From Clostridia bacterium (lineage in GTDB: Bacteria; Bacillota; Clostridia; Christensenellales; CAG-138), in NCBI GenBank assembly GCA_017438865.1, contig JAFRUN010000050.1, forward strand, positions 1-64,000: DNA of 64,000 bases. The letters run 5' to 3'. The notes under the pieces were generated by a model. The model saw nothing but the letters and a program-made list of their open reading frames with translations, did no database searches and was not told where the DNA came from. Numbering within the stretch: the stretch's first letter is position 1; each line of letters opens with the position of its first letter. The position numbers and the translations under genes are program-made. Of this stretch, positions 13,378 through 21,555 are shown one piece after another.

Positions 13378-14303
13378 AAAGCATTCTCCTCCTGATTGAT
13401 TGATTTCTCAGCCCCGTCCCGAACGGTGACGAGGAATTTTTCACGCAGTTCCTTCGGCTTATAGCTCAGCTTGGAATACCGGAGTCCCGGATCGCCGCCG
13501 TCGTCCTCGCGGTTCAGAAGCGCCGCCTCCGGAAACCGATTCACGAACGCCTGCGCCATCGCGGGATACGCGCCCGGCACGTCCGGCATTGCCTTTTCGA
13601 CGTGCTCGAACAGCATGTCGCGCTTCCTTTCGCCGATCGCCATCGCAACGACCTCGCCGCCCGCATAAAGCGCAACCGCTGTCTGTCCGAGCGGATCCCG
13701 GTGTAAAAGCAGGTCCTTCGCGCCGTTCCACTCGTTCTCCTCCAGCGCGGAAAACTCCGGATGCCTTTCGCGGAAACGGTCCAGAAACGCAAGGCACGCG
13801 CGCTCCGTCTCCACGTCCGAAACGATCTTCGCATACGCGTCCGGGTGGTCGCGGTAAAAGCGGTTCACATGGTTCTTCTGCCCGTGATACGCCTTCCCTG
13901 CAAAGGTGCGGAAGCGTTCGGCGTCGTAGATATAATCCGCCCAGTCTCGAATGCTCTCAACCGCCATGCGGTCACCGTAACGCGCCTTCAAAAGCGGCAT
14001 CATACAATACGGCACGACGCAGTAGCGAAGCGGGATCCCCCGCCGCTTTGCGTCCGCCTCGTTCGCCGCGCACGCCGCCGCGAAATCGCCGCCGCCGAGC
14101 GGAACGGTATAGCACTCGCCGTATTCGCCGTAGCCAGCGCGGATGCAGAGCATACCTTCGACGATCGCGTAATAGGATACATAGATGTCGCGCCATTGAT
14201 AGACGGCGCCGATCGTATTGTCACAGATGCCGCAGGCATAGGTCTCAAAAAAAGGCCTCAACGCCGCGATGTTTTCCGCCGTGATGCGTTCGTACTCAAT
14301 CAT
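13374..14303 (-). CDS. DUF2156 / GNAT-fold protein
   Basis: A 309-residue protein matching DUF2156, the fold of the transferase domain of lysylphosphatidylglycerol synthase: GAVYQWRD, FRTFAGKAYHGQKNHVNRF, and C-terminal PGLRYSKLSYKPKELREKF. The membrane domain of MprF is absent, so this is a cytosolic aminoacyl- or acyl-transferase of unknown substrate. The start at 14303 is chosen over the longer frame because a TATACT box ends 6 bases upstream, leaving no room for a leader. It forms an operon with the nucleotidyltransferase. Confidence 0.75.
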   Translation of the reverse strand: MIEYERITAENIAALRPFFETYACGICDNTIGAVYQWRDIYVSYYAIVEGMLCIRAGYGEYGECYTVPLGGGDFAAACAANEADAKRRGIPLRYCVVPYCMMPLLKARYGDRMAVESIRDWADYIYDAERFRTFAGKAYHGQKNHVNRFYRDHPDAYAKIVSDVETERACLAFLDRFRERHPEFSALEENEWNGAKDLLLHRDPLGQTAVALYAGGEVVAMAIGERKRDMLFEHVEKAMPDVPGAYPAMAQAFVNRFPEAALLNREDDGGDPGLRYSKLSYKPKELREKFLVTVRDGAEKSINQEENAL

Positions 14304-14309
14304 AAAATC

Positions 14310-14337
14310 AGTATACCATATTTTTTTGATTTGTGAA
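14310..14337 (-). promoter_or_regulatory. Promoter of DUF2156 operon (leaderless)
   Basis: TTCACA (14332-14337), 16-base spacer, TATACT (14310-14315). The expected start at 14303 is the A of the ATG. Confidence 0.65.
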
Positions 14338-14360
14338 GCCCGAAAAAGCCCGCCCCCGCA

Positions 14361-14389
14361 TTGACGCATACCGAAAAAGGTTGTAAAAT
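14361..14389 (+). promoter_or_regulatory. Promoter of HAD phosphatase gene (leaderless)
   Basis: TTGACG (14361-14366), 17-base spacer, TAAAAT (14384-14389), with the ATG 8 bases on. Confidence 0.75.
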
Positions 14390-14397
14390 AATTGTGT

Positions 14398-15081
14398 ATG
14401 GAACAGAAGACTCTTGAAAACCGGTTCAAGCTCGTTGCGTTCGATCTGGACGGAACGATCTGCGATACTTTGAAGGACATCGCGTCCTCCTTAAACCGTG
14501 CGCTCGAGGCGCAGGGCTTTGCCGCCTACACGGACGAGGGCGTATCCGGTCTGATCGGAAAGAGCATCGTCTATATGTGCAAAAACGCCGTGCCGAAAGA
14601 CCGTCCTGAGGCGTGGACCGCCGTGCGCGACGGGTTTCTGGAGGATTATGCGGAGCATCTCTGCGACACGACCGTGCCGTACCCCGAAATGCCGGAGATG
14701 CTGAAAGCGCTGAAAGCGCGCGGTGTTACGCTTGCCGTCGTCACGAACAAGCCCGATCCGCACGCAAAGAAGATGATCCGCCTGCTCTTCGGAGAGGGAA
14801 CGCTCTTTTCGCGCGTGCAGGGGCAGTGCGCCGACTATCCCGTGAAGCCGGATCCGACGATGCTCGACGTCGTGCGCGAATCGCTCGGCTTTTCGCGGGA
14901 GGAGACGCTGTATCTCGGCGATATGGACGTGGATATTCAATTCGCAAAGAACGCCGGCCTTGCGTGTGTCGGCTGCGGCTGGGGCTATCGCGGCGAAGCG
15001 TTTTTAAAGGAAGCGGGCGCGAAACAGGTGATCTCGCACCCTTTGGAACTCTTGGATATATGGGAAACCATTCATCAATAA
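14398..15081 (+). CDS. HAD hydrolase, phosphoglycolate phosphatase-like
   Basis: A 227-residue HAD phosphatase with all four motifs: FDLDGTICDT (nucleophile Asp), VVTNKP, K in PVKPDP, and YLGDMDVDIQFAKNAG. The helical cap follows motif I as in Gph/PGP enzymes. Likely substrates are small phosphomonoesters such as 2-phosphoglycolate. It is divergent from the DUF2156 operon across 94 bases holding both promoters, and appears leaderless. The next gene follows after 16 bases with its own ribosome site. Confidence 0.82.
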   Translation: MEQKTLENRFKLVAFDLDGTICDTLKDIASSLNRALEAQGFAAYTDEGVSGLIGKSIVYMCKNAVPKDRPEAWTAVRDGFLEDYAEHLCDTTVPYPEMPEMLKALKARGVTLAVVTNKPDPHAKKMIRLLFGEGTLFSRVQGQCADYPVKPDPTMLDVVRESLGFSREETLYLGDMDVDIQFAKNAGLACVGCGWGYRGEAFLKEAGAKQVISHPLELLDIWETIHQ

Positions 15082-15097
15082 AAAGGAGGACCTACCA

Positions 15098-15549
15098 ATG
15101 TCATTTTGTCCCAAATGCGGCGCGCATTTAAGCCGGAAGACAAGTTCTGCACATCCTGCGGCGCCCCCGTCAAAGCTGCTCCCGTAAAGACGGCTCCGCA
15201 GCCCGAAGAAGTTTCCGTCGGTGAAATGTGGATGGGCGTTCTCGCGTACTGCGGTCCCGTCCTGTTCGTCCCGATGTTCGTGAAGAAGGATTCCGAATTC
15301 GTCCAGTATCACGTGCGTCAGGGCTTCAATCTGATGCTGTTCTACTTCGCGCTGATCTTTGCCCGTTACACGCTCGGCATCATCCCGTACATCGGCACGT
15401 ACTTCTTCCGGTATGTCTTCGACATCGGTCTCATTGCCGTTCTCGTCTTCTCGATCATCGGCATCGTGCACGTGCTGCAGGGCGCAAAGAAGCCGCTCCC
15501 GCTGTTCGGCGACAAGCTCGACCTGCTCAAAACGCTGTTCAGGAAATAA
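15098..15549 (+). pseudogene. Zinc-ribbon membrane protein, frameshifted between the two CxxC pairs
   Basis: An AAAGGAGG site and ATG at 15098 begin MSFCPKCGA, the first half of a zinc ribbon, but that frame soon ends. The second half, FKPEDKFCTSCGAP, and the rest of the protein lie in another frame from about 15127. One missing base at 15125-15130 explains it. The body has membrane segments (VLAYCGPVLFVPMF, FNLMLFYFALIFARYTL, IGLIAVLVFSIIGIVHVL) like DUF4870/Tic20 proteins. Restarting at the internal ATG (15115) would lose the first CxxC pair. It could be a real mutation or a sequence error. Confidence 0.7.
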
Positions 15550-15559
15550 AAAACCGCGC

Positions 15560-15674
15560 AGGGGCTGTTAAGAAAGTCCGGAATATGTCATCCGGAGGAG
15601 CTTTGCGACGAAGGATCTTTTGAAAAGATTCTTCGCCTGCGGCTCAGAATGACGGGGCTTTCTTAACGGCCCCT
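15560..15674. repeat. Palindromic MITE-like element, also a probable terminator
   Basis: Arms at 15560-15576 (AGGGGC, GTTAAGAAAG) and 15658-15674 (CTTTCTTAAC, GCCCCT) can close a long stem followed by a T-run. Nested inside are GTCAT/ATGAC and a hairpin around GAAGGATCTTTT/AAAGATTCTTC. The GTCATCC...GAAGGATCT core recalls short dispersed palindromic repeats known in many gut bacteria. Only one copy is in this window, so mobility is inferred. Confidence 0.55.
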
Positions 15675-15694
15675 TTTTATTTTCCCGAAACCGC

Positions 15695-15723
15695 TTGACA
15701 ATTCCGTCCCACCTTTATATACT
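15695..15723 (+). promoter_or_regulatory. Sigma-A promoter of the cysK leader
   Basis: TTGACA (15695-15700), 17-base spacer, TATACT (15718-15723). The start near 15730 gives a leader of about 194 bases before cysK. Confidence 0.88.
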
Positions 15724-15754
15724 ATATATAATCTTTTGAGGAGGTCGAACGGGT

Positions 15755-15823
15755 ATGCAGAACCGCAATCGCTTCGTGTGTTGCTGTCCCTGCCTTGCTA
15801 TGCCCGTTTGCACGCTCGGATAG
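15755..15823 (+). CDS. Cys-rich leader peptide of the cysK-cysE operon
   Basis: A 22-residue ORF with a GAGGAGG site 10 bases upstream. Residues 8-13 read VCCCPC and a fifth Cys is at 19 (PVC), so 5 of 22 residues are cysteine, three of them in a row. It lies between a strong promoter and a strong terminator in front of the cysteine synthase genes. By analogy with trp, his and other amino-acid leaders, slow translation of the Cys codons when Cys-tRNA is short should alter folding of the downstream terminator. The peptide itself probably has no other role. Confidence 0.8.
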   Translation: MQNRNRFVCCCPCLAMPVCTLG

Positions 15824-15840
15824 GGATTTTTTGTTGTTCC

Positions 15841-15875
15841 GCCGGGAAGCGATCGGGCTTCCCGGCTTTTTGTTT
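15841..15875 (+). terminator. Attenuator terminator upstream of cysK
   Basis: GCCGGGAAGC (15841-15850) and GCTTCCCGGC (15857-15866) form a perfect 10-bp stem, followed by TTTTTGTTTT. It lies between the leader peptide and cysK, so most transcripts would stop here unless it is prevented from folding. An 8-base stretch in the leader ORF (15768-15775) is complementary to 15846-15853 and could compete with it. Confidence 0.85.
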
Positions 15876-15923
15876 TGCACACAACGTACCGAAAATACAT
15901 ATTCTTTTACGGAGGAACCAACT

Positions 15924-16853
15924 ATGAACGTCTATACATCCGTCGATCAGCTGATCGGAAAAACGCCGCTTCTGGAGCTCGGCCGCCTGATGCGTGAGGA
16001 AGCGCTTTCCGCGCGGCTTCTTGCGAAGCTCGAATACCTGAACCCCGCCGGCTCGGTCAAGGACCGCGTCGCAAAGGCGATGCTCGACGACGCGGAACGC
16101 CGCGGCGTCCTGAAGCCCGGCTCCGTACTCATCGAGCCGACCTCCGGCAACACCGGCATCGGGCTTGCGGCAGTCGCGGCGGCGCGCGGATACCGCGTGA
16201 TCATCGTGATGCCCGAAACCATGAGCATCGAACGGCGGCGCATGATGCGCGCGTACGGCGCGGAACTGGTGCTGACGAGCGGGGCGGACGGCATGAAGGG
16301 CGCGATCGCAAAGGCGGAAGCACTTGTAAAGGAGATCCCGGACGCGCTGATCCCCGGGCAGTTTACGAATCCCGCGAACCCCGCCGCGCACTATGCGGCG
16401 ACCGGTCCCGAGATCTGGGCGGACACGGACGGGCAGGTCGATCTCTTCGTTGCGGGCGTGGGTACCGGCGGCACGGTCACCGGCGTCGGGCGGTATCTCA
16501 GGGAGCAGAATCCGAACGTCCGCATCGTCGCGGCGGAGCCCGCCTCCTCCCCCGTGCTTTCCGGCGGCAAAGCGGGTGCGCATAAGATCCAGGGCATCGG
16601 CGCGGGCTTCGTGCCGGACGTGCTCGACACGGCGGTTTATGACGAGGTGATCCCCGTTTCCAACGAGGACGCGTTTTCGGCGGCGCGGCGCATCGGGCGG
16701 CTCGAGGGCGTGGCGGTCGGCATCTCCTCCGGCGCGGCGGCGCATGCGGCGATCCTGCTTGCGAAGCGGCCGGAGAACCGCGGCAAAACGATCGTCGCCC
16801 TGTTCCCCGACGGCGGCGACCGGTATCTGTCCACGGCGCTTTACGAGGATTGA
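15924..16853 (+). CDS. cysK: Cysteine synthase (O-acetylserine sulfhydrylase)
   Basis: A 309-residue PLP enzyme that makes L-cysteine from O-acetylserine and sulfide. The PLP lysine is Lys46 in NPAGSVKDR, the substrate loop is TSGNTGI, and the phosphate-binding loop is GTGGTVTG. The ATG at 15924 follows GGAGG by 8 bases; the frame upstream overlaps the leader peptide and is not used. It is the first structural gene after the attenuator and is followed directly by the serine acetyltransferase, giving both steps from serine to cysteine. Confidence 0.95.
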   Translation: MNVYTSVDQLIGKTPLLELGRLMREEALSARLLAKLEYLNPAGSVKDRVAKAMLDDAERRGVLKPGSVLIEPTSGNTGIGLAAVAAARGYRVIIVMPETMSIERRRMMRAYGAELVLTSGADGMKGAIAKAEALVKEIPDALIPGQFTNPANPAAHYAATGPEIWADTDGQVDLFVAGVGTGGTVTGVGRYLREQNPNVRIVAAEPASSPVLSGGKAGAHKIQGIGAGFVPDVLDTAVYDEVIPVSNEDAFSAARRIGRLEGVAVGISSGAAAHAAILLAKRPENRGKTIVALFPDGGDRYLSTALYED

Positions 16854-16855
16854 AG

Positions 16856-17716
16856 ATGGACCGGCTGCTGTTGAATACCATCGCCGCCCTCAATGCGGAG
16901 GATGAACCGCACCGCGATCTTTGCGGCTTCCGGAAGAATGCGGAGCGCATGACAGACCTGCTGATCGACGCCATGTTTCCCTGCTATGCCAACGAACCGA
17001 TCCCGCGCGAACGGGCGCTTTCGGAGGCGGCGGCGCTTCTGCGCACCTGTCTTGACGCGCTTTCGGCGGAGCCGGAACGTGCCGACGCGATCGTTTTTGC
17101 CCTGTTCGACGCGCTTCCGGGCGTTCTGCGCCTTTTGAAAACCGACCTTGCCGCCGCGTATGTCGGCGATCCCGCGGCGCGCGGCGCGGATGAGATCATC
17201 CTGTGCTATCCGGCGTTCTTCGCGATCGGCACCTACCGGCTTGCGCATGTGCTGTACCGGAAGAACGTACCGCTGCTGCCGCGCGTGATGACGGAGTACG
17301 CGCACCGCCGCACGGGCATCGACATCCACCCCGGCGCAACGATCGGCGAATCGTTCTTCATCGACCACGGCACGGGCGTCGTCATCGGCGAAACCACGAC
17401 CATCGGCAGCGGCGTCAAGATCTATCAGCATGTGACGCTCGGCGCAAAGAGCTTCGACACCGACGCGGACGGCGTGCCGGTGAAGGGCGTCAAGCGGCAT
17501 CCGGACATCGGCGACCGCGTGGTCATCTATTCCGGCGCGACGATCCTCGGCGGTGAAACGCGCATCGGAAACGACTGCGTCATCGGCGGCAGCGTATGGC
17601 TCACGCATTCGGTGGAGGCGGGCAAGATGGTGCTTTCGCGATCCGCGGTCACGGACAGCACTCTGAAGCGCGACATCATGCACCCGTCTTTGCCCGAAGA
17701 CAGCGCGATGCTTTAA
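16856..17716 (+). CDS. cysE: Serine O-acetyltransferase
   Basis: A 286-residue left-handed beta-helix acetyltransferase that activates serine with acetyl-CoA. The helical N-terminal half leads to DIHPGATIGESFFIDHGTGV (catalytic His pair), followed by hexapeptide repeats (TTIGSGVKIYQHVTLGAKS). It is longer than minimal CysE forms, close to the EpsC/SAT type. The ATG lies 2 bases after the cysK stop; a TTG at 16850 is an alternative. Coexpression with cysK is expected because the two proteins can form the cysteine synthase complex. Confidence 0.93.
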   Translation: MDRLLLNTIAALNAEDEPHRDLCGFRKNAERMTDLLIDAMFPCYANEPIPRERALSEAAALLRTCLDALSAEPERADAIVFALFDALPGVLRLLKTDLAAAYVGDPAARGADEIILCYPAFFAIGTYRLAHVLYRKNVPLLPRVMTEYAHRRTGIDIHPGATIGESFFIDHGTGVVIGETTTIGSGVKIYQHVTLGAKSFDTDADGVPVKGVKRHPDIGDRVVIYSGATILGGETRIGNDCVIGGSVWLTHSVEAGKMVLSRSAVTDSTLKRDIMHPSLPEDSAML

Positions 17717-17747
17717 ACACTCGGCAGATTGAATGATATTCAATGAA

Positions 17748-17773
17748 AAAGCGTACCGTTTTCGGTACGCTTT
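17748..17773. terminator. Bidirectional terminator after cysE
   Basis: An 11-bp stem (AAAGCGTACCG/CGGTACGCTTT) with a TTTT loop, between convergent cysE and the MATE gene. Confidence 0.8.
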
Positions 17774-17777
17774 GTTG

Positions 17778-19274
17778 TTAATCCTCGAAGGTCGGAAGAT
17801 CGTCGAGCGGTTTGATCTTCCTGCGGTAGAGCCGTTTGAACAGCAGTCCCGCCACGATCAGCGTAATGAACTCGGAGATCGGGAACGCCCACCAGATGCC
17901 GTCGACGTCCTTGGTGATCCACGCAAGCAGCGCGGCGACCGGCAGCAGCACGATGAGCTGGCGCTGCAGGGACGTGATCGCGCCGTATAAGCTCGTGTCC
18001 GTCGCGCCGAACGCGGTGGAGAACGAAATGCCCGCCGCGGCAAAGATGAACCCGATCGAAATGATGTGCAGCGCGCGCCGTGTGACCGCCTGCATCTCGA
18101 CGGAAATGCCGAACATCTGAATGATCTGTCCGCTGAACAGCTGGAAGAGCAGTGTGCCGAACAGCATGAAGATGCAGCAGTAGATCAGCAGCATCCTGAA
18201 CGCGCGCATGAACCGCACGCGGTTCCTTGCGCCGAAATTGAATCCGAGCACGCTCATCGCGGCGTTGGTCAGTCCGAACACCGGCATGAAGATGATCGAC
18301 TGCAGGCGGAAATATGTGCCGAACGCGCCGCGGTACAGGTCCGGATAATCGACGCTTGCGTCGACGTTCGCGATCTGGTATTCGCCGAGCGCCTTCAGGA
18401 TCGCGTTCATGCCGAACATCATCGCCGTGCCGACCGCCTGCATCAGGATCGACGGCAGTCCTACGCGGTAGATCTCGTAGACCGTCTGCCGCCGGAGCTT
18501 ATAGTCCGCCGGACGGATCCGGATCTCGTGCTTCGTGCCGAACAGCAGAATGATCGCAAGGATCATCGACGCGAACTGCCCCGCGATCGTCGCGATCGCC
18601 GCGCCCTTGACGCCCATCGCAGGGACGAAGCCCCAGCCGAGCACGAATACGCGGTCGAGCACGATGTTGACGATCGCGCCGGTCAGCTGCATCAGCATGG
18701 CGAAGATCGTGCGTCCCTGCGCGGTCATAATGCGCTCGATGCCGCAGGAAAGGAACACGCCGACACACAAGCTGAGACAGATCGACATATAGTGGATGCC
18801 CATGAGCTGCACGATCGGGTCGTCGCTCTGCCAGCGCATGAACGGTCCGGACAGCGTCAGTCCCGCAACGGTGAACACCGCCGCGGAGATCAGCAGCACG
18901 ACAAGCCCGTTGCCCGCCGCACGGTTCGCGTCCTCAAAACGCCTTGCGCCGAGGCGGCGCGAGATCAGCGAATTGATGCCGACCGAGGTGCCGACCGCGA
19001 CCGAGATCAGAAGCATCTGCAGCGGATTCACGAGCGACAGCGCGGCGATCGCCTTGTCGCCGATGTACTCGCCGACGCCGGGCGTATACAGCTCGCCGAG
19101 GATTTTTTGGAGCGCTTCCTGCGGCAGCGTATTCATGTGCGACACGAACACGCTGTCTACAATGTTATACAGCGCCTGCACGAGCATGGACACGATGATC
19201 GGCCAGCCCAAAGAAAGAAGGAGCCGACCTTCCGGCTCCGTTCCCATTCTGTTTTTACGAATCGAAGCTTCCAT
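17778..19274 (-). CDS. MATE family efflux transporter
   Basis: A 498-residue membrane protein with about 12 hydrophobic segments in two homologous halves and the MATE signature near the start (LGWPIIVSMLVQALYNIVDSVFVSH). Such proteins export cationic drugs or metabolites using a Na+ or H+ gradient. An insert near residues 45-65 (NTLPQEALQKILGELYTPGV) lengthens the first external loop. The start has no ribosome site; a TATAAT box ends 9 bases upstream, so the mRNA is nearly leaderless. Confidence 0.9.
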   Translation of the reverse strand: MEASIRKNRMGTEPEGRLLLSLGWPIIVSMLVQALYNIVDSVFVSHMNTLPQEALQKILGELYTPGVGEYIGDKAIAALSLVNPLQMLLISVAVGTSVGINSLISRRLGARRFEDANRAAGNGLVVLLISAAVFTVAGLTLSGPFMRWQSDDPIVQLMGIHYMSICLSLCVGVFLSCGIERIMTAQGRTIFAMLMQLTGAIVNIVLDRVFVLGWGFVPAMGVKGAAIATIAGQFASMILAIILLFGTKHEIRIRPADYKLRRQTVYEIYRVGLPSILMQAVGTAMMFGMNAILKALGEYQIANVDASVDYPDLYRGAFGTYFRLQSIIFMPVFGLTNAAMSVLGFNFGARNRVRFMRAFRMLLIYCCIFMLFGTLLFQLFSGQIIQMFGISVEMQAVTRRALHIISIGFIFAAAGISFSTAFGATDTSLYGAITSLQRQLIVLLPVAALLAWITKDVDGIWWAFPISEFITLIVAGLLFKRLYRRKIKPLDDLPTFED

Positions 19275-19283
19275 AACACATTT

Positions 19284-19312
19284 ATTATAGGGAAGCTATG
19301 AATATATTGCAA
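19284..19312 (-). promoter_or_regulatory. Promoter of MATE gene (near-leaderless)
   Basis: TTGCAA (19307-19312), 17-base spacer, TATAAT (19284-19289). The expected start near 19277 leaves about 3 bases before the ATG. Confidence 0.75.
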
Positions 19313-19320
19313 GCATTTTA

Positions 19321-19434
19321 TGCGGCTTGCCGCAATTCCTGTCGAAGACCATTCATGCGCCGCAGGCGTCAATTCACGGCGAAGCCGATTCATGTTCCGC
19401 GGGAACAATTCATGTTCGTAATCGCAATTCATTC
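19321..19434. repeat. Array of small hairpins separated by ATTCAT-like spacers
   Basis: Five or six consecutive units, each a short inverted repeat with a 2-3 base loop followed by a spacer close to AATTCAT: TGCGGC-TT-GCCGCA, GTC-GAA-GAC, CGCC-GCA-GGCG, CGGC-GAA-GCCG, GTTCC-GCG-GGAAC, then a degenerate unit. Stem sequences differ while pairing and spacer persist, as expected of selection on structure. The ORFs across it are not credible genes. Confidence 0.6.
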
Positions 19435-19520
19435 ACCTCATCCGCCTGACGGCACCTTCCCCTCAAGGGGAAGGCTTTTGGCTTCGCATATTTAAGGGCT
19501 TCTCCTTGAGGAGAAGCTGT
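19435..19520. repeat. Dispersed-repeat-like element with two hairpins
   Basis: CTTCCCC-TCAA-GGGGAAG (19457-19474) and GCTTCTCC/GGAGAAGC (19499-19518) lie in a CCTCATCCG...GACGGCACC context that I recognise as a common intergenic repeat of gut Firmicutes. From 19521 to 19689 I see no further gene, RNA or repeat. Confidence 0.45.
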
Positions 19521-19689
19521 TGATTGGACACGCGACGACACAAACGTCGTCTGCCGCGCACTATCTTCCCCCTGCATTTGGGATTTACCCGCACGAGCGA
19601 ATATCATCCGCCCGCCAAAAGCGGAACGGTTAACCGATGGTCGTCCCTGCGCGCTTCATGTGCGGGGCAACGTCCTGCTTCTTCTGTCC

Positions 19690-20541
19690 TCACCAGAATT
19701 TACCCATGTATGATTCAAAAACCATATGGTCGAGTGAAAAGGGATCAACGTCCTTGGTTTGTTCGCCTCTGAGATAGTAAATCCATGTTTTCCGGCGGTT
19801 CAGTTCGACGCTTTCCGCACGACTGTATACTTGTGCTTTGAGGTTCAGCCCGTCGCCGATCTCCTCTGCCATCTCCGCCGCCATTGCTTCGAGACGGCAG
19901 GCTGCGTCGTTGAAATGCGCCTCCCAGTCCCGTTCCTCCATCGTCTCGTCATCCAGCTGGACGAAGATCGACAGCACGATCGGATAGCGGTCCAAGAGGT
20001 CGGAATAACGCAGCGCATACAGCGGAACCCGGTCCTCGCTCTGTTCGAGGTTCTTTCGATACGCTTTGCCGATCTCCATAGGGGATTCTTCCCCCTTGTT
20101 GCTGTAGCTGTTCACGAAATCGCCGAGGGAGCAGAAGCAGTAGCTTCCCCTGCCCCACAGCAAGCCATCATAGTAACGCTCAACATAACCGGTAAAGAAA
20201 TGCGTCCCGATCTGATCCTCGATCCATTCATACTGCTGGTAATACAGCGTCTGATAATTGTTCATCGTGCAGGTCATCGTCTGCCCGCAGGCGTCCCGAT
20301 ATGTGATCTGCCATTCGTACCAGTCGAGCGTGTCCCGGTGATACCCGCAGGAACAGTCTTCGCCCTCCGAATGCTGTTCGATGCGTTCACCGAGCGTGTA
20401 ATCACCGAAAATCTCTTTCAACTCCTCTTGATAGACGGTCGGATAATCATCCGTATAGACGAGGTGTTTGATTCTGTGTCCGCAGGCGGCAAGCGTCAGC
20501 AGCATGATACATGCAAGCAAAGTTGCAATCGTCCTTTTCAT
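19690..20541 (-). CDS. Predicted lipoprotein of unknown function
   Basis: A 283-residue protein with a lipoprotein signal (MKRTIATLLACIMLLTLAAC; lipobox LAAC, Cys20). The mature part is rich in Tyr, Trp and Cys (CSCGYH, SYCFCS) with no family I recognise. The start follows AAGGAG; the longer frame is not used. It is monocistronic, next to the hairpin arrays and after the two-component operon. A role at the cell surface is all the sequence supports. Confidence 0.7.
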   Translation of the reverse strand: MKRTIATLLACIMLLTLAACGHRIKHLVYTDDYPTVYQEELKEIFGDYTLGERIEQHSEGEDCSCGYHRDTLDWYEWQITYRDACGQTMTCTMNNYQTLYYQQYEWIEDQIGTHFFTGYVERYYDGLLWGRGSYCFCSLGDFVNSYSNKGEESPMEIGKAYRKNLEQSEDRVPLYALRYSDLLDRYPIVLSIFVQLDDETMEERDWEAHFNDAACRLEAMAAEMAEEIGDGLNLKAQVYSRAESVELNRRKTWIYYLRGEQTKDVDPFSLDHMVFESYMGKFW

Positions 20542-20615
20542 ACAGTGCTCCTTCCTATGTCCTTTGTTATACAGACAATCGGGAACCGGAAAACGTGACA
20601 TGCCGATCAAAAAAA

Positions 20616-20689
20616 GTGCGCCGCGTCCAGGCTTTGCAAATTGTAAACTCTGGACTGCTCATTTGCCGCAGGCAATCATAACTGCGCAC
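20616..20689. repeat. Nested palindromic element, probable terminator of the two-component operon
   Basis: GTGCGC (20616-20621) and GCGCAC (20684-20689) bound the element. Inside are GTCCAG/CTGGAC (20625-20630, 20650-20655) and the hairpin TTGCC-GCA-GGCAA (20663-20675). On the minus strand it ends in a run of seven T, so it probably stops transcription from 20710. The pattern resembles dispersed intergenic repeats of gut Clostridia. Confidence 0.5.
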
Positions 20690-20709
20690 GGATCGCCGTG
20701 CGGCGGAGA

Positions 20710-21555
20710 TCATTCCGTAAACCCGATCGTGTACTGCTCGTCGGAGTCGTAACCGATCGCGACGTTCAGTCCGCCCGGAAGCGTCAGCGTGCCGGCGTAC
20801 CCCTTCTCCGTCGAAAGGAACACCGCCTTTTCCGCGAGCGTGTCCGCATAGCCGTTCGCGGTCAGAAACGGTCCGGCGACCGTCTTGTACCGATCCGGCT
20901 GCACGTTCCCGAACAGCGCCGCGCTCAGCGAATACGCCTCGCCCGTGCGGCTGTCGAACTGTACGGAAAGACAATAGACCTTTCCGTTTCCGGCGTCGTA
21001 ATACGCCTGCCCGCACCACAGCGCGAGCTTTGCGCCGGTCGTGTCGTTGTAGAAATCGCGCAGCGTCAGCGAATAACGGCTCTTTTTCAGCACGGAATCC
21101 ACGGATTCGCCGGTTTTCAGTCTGCCGTCCGGCGCGTGGAAGCGCAGCGTGTCCGACCAGAGCTCCCTGAGCTTTTCGGTGACCTCGGTCTCGCTCATCT
21201 CGCCGGGCATCACGGCGCGCTCCTCGCCCTGCCGCTCGCAGCCGAGGTACAGCTTTACGCGCGTTTCCAGCGACAGCGGCGCGCCGATGCCGTTTGCGCT
21301 GATGATGCTGACCGCCTCGTACTTCGGATCGTCGTACAGCCGCTTTTCGGACAGCTTGAAGATGCCGCGGTTCAGAAGCACCAGCAGCAGCGCGACGACG
21401 ACCGTGCCCGCCGTGAGCGCGATATAGGCGATACGCGTCCGCGTCACGCGGTCGCGGTCCGCAAACAGCCGGAACCGTCTGATCCCCATCCGCCGCTCGC
21501 GCACGAACAGGGCGATGCGCCGGTACAGACGCGTTTTTTTCAGATTCAGCTTCAC
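20710..21555 (-). CDS. Membrane protein of unknown function in the two-component operon
   Basis: A 281-residue protein with a basic cytoplasmic N-terminus (residues 1-42), one membrane helix (about 43-62, ALTAGTVVVALLLVLLN) and a large external domain. No known domain is recognised. It overlaps the histidine kinase gene by 4 bases, so it is the third gene of the operon and may be a signal-sensing partner or an accessory regulator of the kinase. That role is inferred from position only. Confidence 0.65.
   Translation of the reverse strand: MKLNLKKTRLYRRIALFVRERRMGIRRFRLFADRDRVTRTRIAYIALTAGTVVVALLLVLLNRGIFKLSEKRLYDDPKYEAVSIISANGIGAPLSLETRVKLYLGCERQGEERAVMPGEMSETEVTEKLRELWSDTLRFHAPDGRLKTGESVDSVLKKSRYSLTLRDFYNDTTGAKLALWCGQAYYDAGNGKVYCLSVQFDSRTGEAYSLSAALFGNVQPDRYKTVAGPFLTANGYADTLAEKAVFLSTEKGYAGTLTLPGGLNVAIGYDSDEQYTIGFTE

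Noticed and set aside
15120..15132. Programmed -1 frameshift in the zinc-ribbon gene
   Set aside because: The site CAT TTA does not allow re-pairing of both tRNAs in the -1 frame.
15730..15923. T-box or SAM riboswitch upstream of cysK
   Set aside because: No T-box sequence and no S-box motifs; the Cys-rich ORF explains the leader better.
19321..19434. CRISPR array
   Set aside because: The constant part is only 6-7 bases and the variable parts are hairpins, with no cas genes nearby.
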